From the NCBI GenBank assembly GCA_028716385.1, contig JAQUPX010000003.1, positions 248,001-312,000 of the forward strand: 64,000 bases of DNA. Reading direction: 5' to 3'. Below, one piece after another: positions 43,527-51,079 of this stretch (positions within the stretch are counted from its first letter, which is position 1; each line of letters begins with the position of its first letter). Source of the stretch: a bacterium. Lineage in GTDB: Bacteria > Hydrothermota > UBA3073 > JACQXS01 > JAQTXJ01. The notes under the pieces are model-generated. The model made no database searches. It saw only the letters and a program-made list of their open reading frames with translations, and was not told the origin of the DNA. Both the position numbers and the translations under genes were made by a program.

Positions 43527-43535
43527 AAGTTATTA

Positions 43536-44516
43536 TTATTTCTTTGATAACGTAACTTTACCTTCTTCATCAAGCCTTCGTATTATTTCTACAACTTTTC
43601 TTTGAGATTCTTCTATTTCTGCTAATCTTAAAGCGCCAAGCGTTTCAAATTCTTCCATCAGTTCTTCTTTTGCCCTTTCCGATACATTAGCTAAAATCTT
43701 ATTTTTTATCTTATCATTGGCTCCTTTTAATGCCACAACAAGAGTATGCCTGTCTATCTCACGAATAATTTGTTGAAGCGCTTTATCTTCCATATCTGCA
43801 ATGTCATCAAATGTAAATATTAAATCTTTCATCCTGTTTGCCATGTCGGAATCTTTTTCCCCTATGGACCTTAATATATTTTGAGCTTCCGCTCCACCAA
43901 TATAAGATACAATTGTAGATGCAATACCAATTCCACTTGAACGACGAATCTCTTCTTTCGATGTTGCTAATCTTAACTTAATCCTTAAGCTCTGTGCTAT
44001 TACATTAACTACCTCCGGGGAAACATTGTCGAGCTTGGTCATTTTGTTTATGACTGCCTCCATTGTTTCGGGAGGCAAGTCTCTCAAAATCATTGATGCT
44101 TTTGCCGGAGGAATAGTCCTCAAAGTTATTGCTATCGTTTGTGGTTGGTCATTTTTTATTGCATCAAGAAGGGCGAAAGGATCTGCATTCTGAAGGATTT
44201 CTAATGCCTTCTTGTCGCTTTCTCCACCGTAATCTCCTACTATTTCGGAATATTCCATATTACCTAATACCTGGTTTAGAAGCGCACTTGCCCTGGTCTG
44301 GTTGCCCATAATAGGTTGTTCCGTCATTAATTCATTGAATTCGGATAATACATTTTTTACGTCTCTTGGCGAAACATTTCCAAGCTGGGCTATTTCTTTT
44401 GCTACTGATTTTATTTCTTCCGGAGATAATTGTTTCAAAACTTCAACTGCAACACTATCATCAAGCCATGCAATAATAACTGCTGCTTTTTGTGGCCCTG
44501 TTAGTTCTTCTGCCAT
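43536..44516 (-). CDS. fliG: Flagellar motor switch protein FliG
   Basis: 326 residues. N-domain (GPQKAAVIIAWLDDSVAVEV, LKQLSPEEIKSVAKEIAQLG), middle domain with ILQNADPFALLDAIKNDQPQ and the hydrophobic patch ITLRTIPPAKASMILRDLPP, C-domain with the torque helix FETLGALRLAEIEESQRKVV carrying alternating charges that meet MotA. All conserved parts and length are present. It abuts fliF (7 bp). Confidence 0.96.
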   Translation of the reverse strand: MAEELTGPQKAAVIIAWLDDSVAVEVLKQLSPEEIKSVAKEIAQLGNVSPRDVKNVLSEFNELMTEQPIMGNQTRASALLNQVLGNMEYSEIVGDYGGESDKKALEILQNADPFALLDAIKNDQPQTIAITLRTIPPAKASMILRDLPPETMEAVINKMTKLDNVSPEVVNVIAQSLRIKLRLATSKEEIRRSSGIGIASTIVSYIGGAEAQNILRSIGEKDSDMANRMKDLIFTFDDIADMEDKALQQIIREIDRHTLVVALKGANDKIKNKILANVSERAKEELMEEFETLGALRLAEIEESQRKVVEIIRRLDEEGKVTLSKK

Positions 44517-44523
44517 ATATTAT

Positions 44524-45996
44524 TTATTTCAATAATCTTTTTATTACCCCCGCAAGCATATTGGGGTTCTCAGTTACGGTCTTCGTAAAATCTTCTTTTA
44601 GTTTGTTGAAATCTGTTTTCTCTCCCTGGGGCCCTTCTGTTGCCATGTTTTCAGCCGTCTGATTTCTTGCAGCCGTTTTCCCGTTAGCAACAGGTCGACT
44701 GGTACTAGGACGACTAATTGCCGGCATAGAACCCAATAACCGGATTAAAAACATAAGAACTACAATGATTACTATTCCGGTTACTATAGGCGTTATAAGT
44801 GGTTGTATAATAACTAAAATAGGTATTCCTTCATCCTTTTTGGGTAATTCAATAACAGGCGCTCCAAATGGAACGGAAGTAACTTCTATAGAATCTCCTC
44901 TTGTTAATGTATACCCTACTGCATTTTTTACAAGAGATTGGAACTTCATTAAATCGATTTCACTACGAGGGGTATATTTGTAAGATTTTTTCCCGTTTTC
45001 TTCTACAAGTTCATATGTCCCATTGATTAAAGCCGAAACGGAAAGCCTGTTTATGGTTCCGGCACGATTGATTACCTGCTGAACACTTTTTGTTATTTCA
45101 TAATTTGTTACGGAACTTTTTTCTCCATTAGCTCCGCCGGAACGTTTTTCCTCGCTTCTTACTACCTGTCCTTCCGGGTCATATTTTTCGTTAGTCTCTA
45201 CTATATTGGTAAAATTAATGTCTGCATTTACTTTCACAATTACATTGCTGTAGCCTACGGCTTTTTCAAGTAAAGCTTGAGCTTTTTGTGCAAGATAACG
45301 CTCTACATCGCGCTTTGTCTCTAATTGAGTACTTGATAAAATGGCAATGTTGTCCGCATCACTGCTAGTTCCGCCGTGTAAAAGATCCCCCGAATAATCA
45401 AGTATGGTTACATTTTGCGCTTCTAAACCTTCCACGGATGAAGCAATAAGATGAGCAATGCCCTTTATCTGTGATTCGGAGAGAGGACTTTTCAATCGTA
45501 ACACGACTGATGCGCTTGGCGATTTCTGGTCTTCTTTAAATAATCGTTCCTTTGGTGTAACAAGATGAACTCTTACACTGCTGACTTCTTCTATACTCTG
45601 AATAGTTCGTACAAGCTCTCCTTCAAGCGCGCGTTTATAATTTATTTCTTCTACAAATGCGGTTGTCCCAAGATTGTTTTTGTCAAATATTTCATAACCT
45701 ACCGTTCCGCCTTTGGGAATCCCTTTTGATGCTAAATTTAGCCTGGATTCATAAACCTGAAGTTCAGGAACAAGAATTTTTGTGCCCCCATCCATTATTT
45801 TGTAAGGAATGCGAAGCTCTTTAAGATTTTTTGTTATCTCGCCTGCTTCTTTCAAACTGAGTTCCGAATAAAGAGTGACAAATTTTTCATTTTTAGTTTT
45901 CATTGTTGGAACAACCATAAAAGATGCTATAGCTGTTATAATTATTCCAATAAAAAGAACTTTTTGTAATACCCCAAGTTTGCTCCAGAATTTCAT
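44524..45996 (-). CDS. fliF: Flagellar MS-ring protein FliF
   Basis: 490 residues. An N-terminal membrane segment (VLFIGIIITAIASFMVVPTM), the ring-building motifs (YSELSLKEAGEITKNLKELR, YEIFDKNNLGTTAFVEEINY, RALEGELVRTIQSIEEVSSV, RVHLVTPKERLF), and a C-terminal membrane segment (ITPIVTGIVIIVVLMFLIRL) followed by a short cytoplasmic tail ending NPNMLAGVIKRLLK, the FliG-binding end. It forms the MS ring that houses the export gate. Slightly shorter than E. coli FliF because the beta-collar loop is reduced. Confidence 0.96.
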   Translation of the reverse strand: MKFWSKLGVLQKVLFIGIIITAIASFMVVPTMKTKNEKFVTLYSELSLKEAGEITKNLKELRIPYKIMDGGTKILVPELQVYESRLNLASKGIPKGGTVGYEIFDKNNLGTTAFVEEINYKRALEGELVRTIQSIEEVSSVRVHLVTPKERLFKEDQKSPSASVVLRLKSPLSESQIKGIAHLIASSVEGLEAQNVTILDYSGDLLHGGTSSDADNIAILSSTQLETKRDVERYLAQKAQALLEKAVGYSNVIVKVNADINFTNIVETNEKYDPEGQVVRSEEKRSGGANGEKSSVTNYEITKSVQQVINRAGTINRLSVSALINGTYELVEENGKKSYKYTPRSEIDLMKFQSLVKNAVGYTLTRGDSIEVTSVPFGAPVIELPKKDEGIPILVIIQPLITPIVTGIVIIVVLMFLIRLLGSMPAISRPSTSRPVANGKTAARNQTAENMATEGPQGEKTDFNKLKEDFTKTVTENPNMLAGVIKRLLK

Positions 45997-46008
45997 AGTT
46001 TTATTTTA

Positions 46009-46028
46009 CCTGCCTACCGTCAGGCAGG
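46009..46028. repeat. CCTGCCTACCGTCAGGCAGG mini-palindrome
   Basis: In the 84-bp gap between fliE and fliF, 13 nt upstream of the fliF start codon. Confidence 0.8.
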
Positions 46029-46080
46029 AATAAAATATTCCCCTCGTTATTATCTTGTTCATATTGTTACACTTTAAATA

Positions 46081-46368
46081 TTATATCTGTGTGCGCATCA
46101 CTTCTTCGTAAGCTGTCTGTAATCTATTCCGAAGTTCAAGCATAAGTTGGAAACTTATTTGTGCCTCTTGAGTTGCTATCATTACCTTATGAATGTCTAC
46201 TTCTTTCCCGGAAGTAAATTTCTCTATAGAATTGTCTGCTTCCTTTTGTAGGTCATTAACCTCTTTAACAAAATTCTCTAAAACAGATTTAAAATCAACA
46301 GATTTATTCGATTTTGCCGCTTCTAATTTTGCAAGAGCTTCGAATTGAATTCTACTGATTTTATCCAT
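46081..46368 (-). CDS. fliE: Flagellar hook-basal body protein FliE
   Basis: 95 residues with the FliE core: SVDFKSVLENFVKEVNDLQK and the C-terminal VMIATQEAQISFQLMLELRN, RLQTAYEEVMRTQI. FliE joins the MS ring to the rod. Ribosome site AGGAGG precedes the ATG. It lies in the normal order flgB-flgC-fliE-fliF. Confidence 0.94.
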   Translation of the reverse strand: MDKISRIQFEALAKLEAAKSNKSVDFKSVLENFVKEVNDLQKEADNSIEKFTSGKEVDIHKVMIATQEAQISFQLMLELRNRLQTAYEEVMRTQI

Positions 46369-46422
46369 AAAACCTCCTATCCCTTCCTAAAGCGGATACC
46401 GGTAACGTACTTATCCCAAATT

Positions 46423-46440
46423 CCTGCCTACCGGCAGGCA
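46423..46440. repeat. CCTGCCTACCGGCAGGCA mini-palindrome
   Basis: In the 106-bp gap between flgC and fliE, in the same class as the 46009 and 11523 copies. Confidence 0.75.
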
Positions 46441-46474
46441 AGCAAAGTCTAAAATCTAAAATCCGCATTTCTTT

Positions 46475-46978
46475 TTATCTCCCTATGTCAAGCGCTGTTC
46501 TTGCCATTGATTTACTTGCATTAATTGATGCAACGTTTGCTTCATAAGCCCTTTTGGCTATTATCATATCCGTAAGTTCTTTAGTTATATCTACATTAGG
46601 TAATTTTACATACCCATCCTTATCTGCATCCGGGTGAGAAGGATTATATACTGTCTTAAATGGAGTAACCGTGTCTTCAATTACTTCGTCTACCTCTACC
46701 CCCTGTCTTTGCAGTGTGGATTCTGATTCCAAAGCATCAAGCGATGGCATATGATGAGGATGTGTCAAAGAAAGAGGCGTTTTGGTAGCTTCCAGTCCAC
46801 TAAGATGCTGTGAAAAATTATCCTCCGATTTCAATAAAACCTCGTGTCTGCGATAAGGTCCGCCTGAAAAACTACGGGTCGTATTTATATTTGCAATATT
46901 GTTTGCTACTTGATTTAGTTTGACACGCTGCGCATAAAGTCCGGATGCGCTTATGTCAATTCCCGGAAACCATCCCAT
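46475..46978 (-). CDS. flgC: Flagellar proximal rod protein FlgC
   Basis: 167 residues. N-terminal rod motif (GIDISASGLYAQRVKLNQVA, NNIANINTTRS) and C-terminal motif (GYVKLPNVDITKELTDMIIA, KRAYEANVASINASKSMART). The insert between them is slightly longer than in E. coli FlgC. It follows flgB by 24 bp. Confidence 0.95.
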   Translation of the reverse strand: MGWFPGIDISASGLYAQRVKLNQVANNIANINTTRSFSGGPYRRHEVLLKSEDNFSQHLSGLEATKTPLSLTHPHHMPSLDALESESTLQRQGVEVDEVIEDTVTPFKTVYNPSHPDADKDGYVKLPNVDITKELTDMIIAKRAYEANVASINASKSMARTALDIGR

Positions 46979-47002
46979 ATAATAACCCCCATTTTATTTT
47001 TG

Positions 47003-47413
47003 TTATTGTCTTCTTATACTTAGCGTTAAAAGCCTGTATTTGAAAGAAATTAAGTTAACATACGTATCCCAATCTAAAGAATTTTTTGCAAGCGAAACTA
47101 TTTCTTTATCTATTTCTATATTGTTGACCTTCCCTGCCGGAATCGGATCAGTTGATGTTTCAACCACGGGATTTACGTTGTTAATGTCGTTGTTAGCCCT
47201 GCCAACGGGTAAATGATTTTGATTTGTACGTGCACCGGATAATTTGAACCCGAGTTTTTCGTCAAGAAGTTCTTCAAACTTTACTTTTGATGAAGAATAT
47301 CCCGGGGTGGAGACGTTAGAAATATTCTGGGCAATTACCTTGTTTCTCAAAGCACTAACATCCAACCCTTTTTTTGAAGCACCAAAACCCATATCGTTAA
47401 AAATACTATTCAT
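47003..47413 (-). CDS. flgB: Flagellar proximal rod protein FlgB, first gene of the operon
   Basis: 136 residues. Rod-protein N-terminus (ALRNKVIAQNISNVSTPGYS) and C-terminus (NIEIDKEIVSLAKNSLDWDT, YVNLISFKYRLLTLSIRRQ). The sigma-54 promoter at 47431-47446 predicts a transcript start at 47420, so the leader is only about 7 nt and no ribosome site exists before the ATG. A second ATG at 47392 also lacks a ribosome site. It heads the roughly 25-kb flagellar operon. Confidence 0.94.
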   Translation of the reverse strand: MNSIFNDMGFGASKKGLDVSALRNKVIAQNISNVSTPGYSSSKVKFEELLDEKLGFKLSGARTNQNHLPVGRANNDINNVNPVVETSTDPIPAGKVNNIEIDKEIVSLAKNSLDWDTYVNLISFKYRLLTLSIRRQ

Positions 47414-47430
47414 AGTAATATATTATTAAT

Positions 47431-47446
47431 AGCAAATTTCGTGCCA
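47431..47446 (-). promoter_or_regulatory. Sigma-54 promoter of the flagellar operon (flgB)
   Basis: Minus strand TGGCAC-GAAAT-TTGCT, an exact match to the TGGCAC-N5-TTGCW consensus. The -12 C at 47432 puts the transcript start at about 47420, 7 nt before the flgB ATG. Confidence 0.92.
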
Positions 47447-47456
47447 AATTTAACAT

Positions 47457-47471
47457 TACCTATAATAGGTA
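47457..47471. promoter_or_regulatory. Palindrome upstream of the flgB promoter, possible operator
   Basis: TACCTAT-A-ATAGGTA, a perfect 15-nt dyad beginning 11 nt upstream of the -24 box. Its position and symmetry fit a regulator site, but no factor can be named. Confidence 0.4.
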
Positions 47472-47531
47472 TATAAAATAATAATTTCTTTAAAACCCAA
47501 TTTTTTTATAATAGGCAAAAAATTCCACCCG

Positions 47532-48581
47532 TTAGTCAATTATTTCCCCATCTTTTTTATATTGCCTGATTTTTTCTCTTATTGTCCGGATACTTACTTT
47601 TAACATTTTTGCTGTATTTGTCCGGTTCCCATTATTCTTTTTTAATGTCTCAATAATAACTTTCTTTTCTATTTCCTCTAATGATAATCCGATAAGTCCG
47701 TTTAATTGTACCTCACTTGAGTTATTGGAAAGATTGAGATGTGAAGTGAGAACAGAGGGAGAAGAATTAAGAATCACTGCCCTCTCTATTACATTTTCAA
47801 GTTCTCTTACATTGCCCGGCCAATTATAATTCAAAAGAATTTTTAATGCATCTGTTGAAATGGAATTTACCTGTTTATTGTAAAAAGTAGAGTATTTTCT
47901 TAAAAAATAAGCTGCAAGAACGGGAATATCCTCTTTTCTTTCCCTCAATGGTGGAATGTTAACGCTTACTACATTTAACCTGTAAAAAAGGTCTTCCCTG
48001 AGTTTTTGTTTTTCAATGGCTTCTTTTGGATTAAGGTTTGTTGTGGCAATTATCCTCACATCTACTTTTATTTCTTCGGAACCACCTACTCTAAAAAACC
48101 TAAATTCCTGTAATACACGAAGTAATTTTGCCTGGAGCATAAGCCCCATCTCTGAAATTTCGTCAAGAAGCAGAGTTCCCCCATTAGCAAGTTCAAATTT
48201 TCCTTTTCTTTTTTCTAATGCCCCGGTAAAGGCTCCTTTTTCATGACCAAAAAGCTCACTTTCCAACAACCCTTCGGAAATAGCCGCACAATTTATGGAA
48301 ATAAAAGGCTTATCTTTACAATTACTCTCGTAATGTATTGCCCTTGATACAAGTTCTTTCCCTGTTCCTGATTCCCCATATACTAAAACAGAAGCCCTGC
48401 TCTTCGCAACTGCACGAATTATTTCGTAGATTTCTTTCATTCCATCCGTTCTACCAACAAGCGGACCAAATCCATAAGACAGGTTCGCACGTTCAACCTT
48501 TTCCTGCAAAACCTTATACGCACCCTCTAAACGTTCTGCAGCAACATTGAATTCCGAAAATAATTCTGTCAGTTTAGCCAT
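47532..48581 (-). CDS. Sigma-54 enhancer-binding protein without receiver domain (flagellar regulator 1)
   Basis: 349 residues: a short coiled-coil N-terminus (LFSEFNVAAERLEGAYKVLQ), a complete AAA+ domain (Walker A VYGESGTGKELVSRAIHYES, GAFTGA loop in LFGHEKGAFTGALEKRKG, Walker B GGTLLLDEISEM, sensor RIIATTNLN, R-finger region LRERKEDIPVLA) and a Fis-type helix-turn-helix (NRTNTAKMLKVSIRTIREKI). Lacking a receiver, it may be constitutively active or controlled by partners such as FlhG. It has its own consensus sigma-54 promoter 17-32 nt upstream and lies just upstream of the flgB promoter, so it probably drives the operon and possibly itself. Confidence 0.92.
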   Translation of the reverse strand: MAKLTELFSEFNVAAERLEGAYKVLQEKVERANLSYGFGPLVGRTDGMKEIYEIIRAVAKSRASVLVYGESGTGKELVSRAIHYESNCKDKPFISINCAAISEGLLESELFGHEKGAFTGALEKRKGKFELANGGTLLLDEISEMGLMLQAKLLRVLQEFRFFRVGGSEEIKVDVRIIATTNLNPKEAIEKQKLREDLFYRLNVVSVNIPPLRERKEDIPVLAAYFLRKYSTFYNKQVNSISTDALKILLNYNWPGNVRELENVIERAVILNSSPSVLTSHLNLSNNSSEVQLNGLIGLSLEEIEKKVIIETLKKNNGNRTNTAKMLKVSIRTIREKIRQYKKDGEIID

Positions 48582-48597
48582 AGACAGATATTATAAT

Positions 48598-48613
48598 AGC
48601 AACAAATGTGCCA
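48598..48613 (-). promoter_or_regulatory. Sigma-54 promoter of enhancer-binding protein 1
   Basis: Minus strand TGGCAC-ATTTG-TTGCT, an exact consensus match. The -12 C at 48599 predicts a start at about 48587, leaving 6 nt before the ATG at 48581 and no ribosome site. Confidence 0.92.
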
Positions 48614-48624
48614 ATATATAAAAT

Positions 48625-49145
48625 CACCCAACCCAACACCCCAAAACCACTATCCAGCAAGCATTCACACCACTACACAAATAACCGCGTTCCAAATAGA
48701 CACAGGGGCAAATTGACACAGTTAGGTGTAGCATTTTGCCTCTGAGCTGCTTTAACCTAACAACAAATAACCTTGAGCTGTGGCTTTTTGTCTCGTATTA
48801 CAGTGGGGCATTTGTTCCTATATGTCACTTTGCTACAGTGTAGCATTTAGTCACAGTACAGTGTAGCATTTTGGGACTAGATCGCTTTTGCTTTATAATA
48901 AATACTCTCCAACTGTGGCTTTTTGTCTCGTATTGCAGTGGGGCATTTGTTCCTATATGTCACTTCGCTACAGTGTGGCAATTAGTCACAGTACAGTGTG
49001 GCAATTTGGAACTATGCTGTTTTGTGGCGATAAATGTCGATCTTTGGGTGTAGCTTTGTGCCACATTATTGTAATTAATTGTGTTGTAGTGGTGTTGTGT
49101 TGAATGTATTTTAGGGGTGGGGTGTTGTTTTTGGCTTTTGTATTA
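48625..49145. repeat. Array of TGTGGCATTT-type motifs with inverted flanks
   Basis: A roughly 520-bp noncoding block upstream of the promoter at 48598. Two long direct repeats start at 48778 and 48913 (period 135 nt, 7 differences in about 107 nt). Inside and around them the motif GTGTRGCATTTNGTC or close variants occurs about twelve times, for example at 48725, 48778, 48801, 48837, 48859, 48913, 48937, 48972, 48994, 49024 and 49048; near 48695-48720 it is in the opposite orientation. TGTGGCAATTAGTCACA (48974-48990) is an imperfect dyad. The outer 55 nt on each side are imperfect inverted repeats (CACACCACTACAC at 48665 versus GTGTTGTAGTGGTGTT at 49081). Likely an enhancer array for the sigma-54 activators; a mobile-element origin is also possible. 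No open frame. Confidence 0.75.
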
Positions 49146-49154
49146 GGCGGGATT

Positions 49155-50498
49155 TTATTGTGTTACGTTTTGCGTTTGGGATAATTGGGATATTATTTTG
49201 TATCTTTTAAGTTTCCTGTATAATGTTTTGCGGTCTATGCCGAGTAATTTTGCTGTTTTGAGTTTGTTGTTACCCGTTTGGGCGAGTGTTCTCTGGATGA
49301 GACTTTTTTGTGTATCATCCCATAAAACGGATTTTCGGTTTGGCATAAATCCTTTGCTTCCTCTTATTTTTAGAGGGATATCTGTTAATTTAATTAAACT
49401 GTTATTGCTGCTTGTAACGCAGGCGCTCTCTATTACATTTTCTAATTCTCTGATGTTTCCGGGCCAATCGTAAGAACATAGCGCCTCAAGGACTTCATCT
49501 GAAATCTGTTTTTTGTTTTGTCCTTTAGTTAAATTCAAAAAATGTTCTATTAGGAGAGGAATGTCTTCTCTTTTTTCTCTCAGTGGAACGGCTATTATAG
49601 AAACGACAAATAGTCTATGAAAAAAATCTTCTCTTATTTTTCCTTGTAAAACTGCTCTTTCAAGATCTTTGTTTGTAGCCGTAATAATACGACAATCAAT
49701 TTTATAATTTTGAGCGCTTCCGATAGACCTGACTTCTTTTTCTTCAAGAACTCTTAAGAGTTTTATCTGAATACTGTGAGGAATTTCCGCTATTTCATCA
49801 AGGAATATGGTTCCTTTTTCGGCTGCCCTAAAGATACCGGGATTATCTCGAGATGCGCCGGAATAAGCGCCCTTTACATGACCAAATAGTTCTGTCTCAA
49901 ATAGATTTTCCGGAATAGCACTGCAATTTACAGGTATAAATTTTGCATCTTTACGGAGGGAAAGATTATGAATGGTTCGCGCTATTAATTCTTTGCCGGT
50001 ACCGTTTTCTCCTTGAATACACACTGTGGAATTTGTTGGCGCCACATTTAAAATTTCCGAATAGAGTTGTTGCATTTTGGGAGAAACTCCTATTAACAAA
50101 CCAAGTCCGGTCCTTTCAAAAGGCTGTTCTTTAGTTACTACTTTATTCACACTTTCTAACACTTCTTTTTTATTGAGAGGTTTTGTTAAATAATCTAAAA
50201 CCCCGAACTTAATGCCACGAATCGCAATTTCAACTTTCGGAGTTGTAGATGTTAAAATAATATTTATCTCGGGATTCATTGCCGCCTTAAATTTCTGAAA
50301 AATATCTATTTCAATTTTATCTTTATTTTCCGTATCAAAAAAGGCAATATTAAAAAATATACTTTCAAGAAACTTGAAAAAATCTTTTACATTTGTGCAT
50401 TCTGTTATTTCAAAATTGAAATCTTTCAGGATGTTTCTTATACTGTCGCATCCTTCGTCAGAGGAATCATAAACAAGAACTTTATAATTATTATTCAT
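49155..50498 (-). CDS. Sigma-54 response regulator (flagellar regulator 2)
   Basis: 447 residues: an N-terminal receiver-like domain (1 to about 120) with candidate phospho-Asp D55 (IAFFDTENKD), Lys in DYLTKPLNKK, but only one acidic residue of the usual pair (VLVYDSSDE). Then the AAA+ domain: Walker A IQGENGTGKELIARTIHNLS, the sigma-54 contact loop as GHVKGAYSGASRDNPG (GAYSGA instead of GAFTGA), Walker B GTIFLDEIAEIP, sensor RIITATNKD, and a Fis-type HTH (NNKLKTAKLLGIDRKTLYRK). No histidine kinase gene is adjacent. It lies upstream of the motif array and of regulator 1 in the same direction. Confidence 0.9.
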   Translation of the reverse strand: MNNNYKVLVYDSSDEGCDSIRNILKDFNFEITECTNVKDFFKFLESIFFNIAFFDTENKDKIEIDIFQKFKAAMNPEINIILTSTTPKVEIAIRGIKFGVLDYLTKPLNKKEVLESVNKVVTKEQPFERTGLGLLIGVSPKMQQLYSEILNVAPTNSTVCIQGENGTGKELIARTIHNLSLRKDAKFIPVNCSAIPENLFETELFGHVKGAYSGASRDNPGIFRAAEKGTIFLDEIAEIPHSIQIKLLRVLEEKEVRSIGSAQNYKIDCRIITATNKDLERAVLQGKIREDFFHRLFVVSIIAVPLREKREDIPLLIEHFLNLTKGQNKKQISDEVLEALCSYDWPGNIRELENVIESACVTSSNNSLIKLTDIPLKIRGSKGFMPNRKSVLWDDTQKSLIQRTLAQTGNNKLKTAKLLGIDRKTLYRKLKRYKIISQLSQTQNVTQ

Positions 50499-50561
50499 AA
50501 AAAATTTGTCTAAGTTTTTATCACCGCTATCTGTATGAGGCGGAGATGTCCCATTTTATAA

Positions 50562-50780
50562 TTATGTTTTGGGTTTTTCCTCATATTCACAAACTATATG
50601 AATTTTACGCCCGCATGTGCATATTATATCTATACTGTGAACTATACCATTTGCTTTGTTTATAGTGATTCCAGGTTCTTGTAGCCCCGATTCGTTTGTT
50701 TTTTCATTAGAAGTGTTTTGGGATAACCCGATGTCTTGTTCGCCCTCAATTATAATTTCATCTCTCTTGATAATTGCCAT
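50562..50780 (-). CDS. Small conserved-cysteine protein next to the flagellar regulators
   Basis: From the ATG at 50780 the protein has 72 residues; the frame is open to a TTG at 50882, but a TTGACT-type promoter element and very AT-rich DNA lie inside that extension, so the shorter form is preferred. The N-terminal part is polar; the C-terminal half, ITINKANGIVHSIDIICTCG followed by RKIHIVCEYEE, has the cysteine pattern CxCG-x6-C and looks like a small zinc or protein-binding beta unit. It is 63 bp upstream of regulator 2 and probably cotranscribed. I do not recognise the family. Confidence 0.55.
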   Translation of the reverse strand: MAIIKRDEIIIEGEQDIGLSQNTSNEKTNESGLQEPGITINKANGIVHSIDIICTCGRKIHIVCEYEEKPKT

Positions 50781-50976
50781 TCTAATAAAATAATTAATCT
50801 TAATATTTAAAAAGTCAAGGATTTTTATAATCCGTTCTTGCGATTGAAAAATAGTTAGTTCTTTGCCTATTATCTTGGTCAAAGTGGAGTATTTTGTTAT
50901 TGAACTTATTGGTACAAGGCATTAACTGAAAAAAGTTATAATAAAATTGAAAATATGACGCCAAGCCATAAAAGAA

Positions 50977-51005
50977 TTGACAAAAAATTTTAAGAAAGTA
51001 ATTAT
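50977..51005 (+). promoter_or_regulatory. Candidate promoter of the pseudaminic-acid operon
   Basis: TTGACA (50977-50982), 17-nt spacer, AATTAT (51000-51005, four of six -10 bases), about 75 nt before the pseB ATG. The gap is very AT-rich, so a chance match is possible. Confidence 0.4.
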
Positions 51006-51079
51006 TAAATAGACTAAAATTAAAATATTATAAAAGTGTATGGGATTAATATAATATTTATGTCTTTAATGGAGGAATA

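Noticed and set aside
48778-49018. Direct repeats considered as a CRISPR array
   Set aside because: Only two 107-nt units at a 135-nt period, with internal motif copies and no uniform short repeats with unique spacers; no cas genes.
50781-50882. N-terminal extension of the small cysteine protein to the TTG at 50882
   Set aside because: No ribosome site, and the stretch contains a TTGACT element and AT-rich promoter-like DNA.
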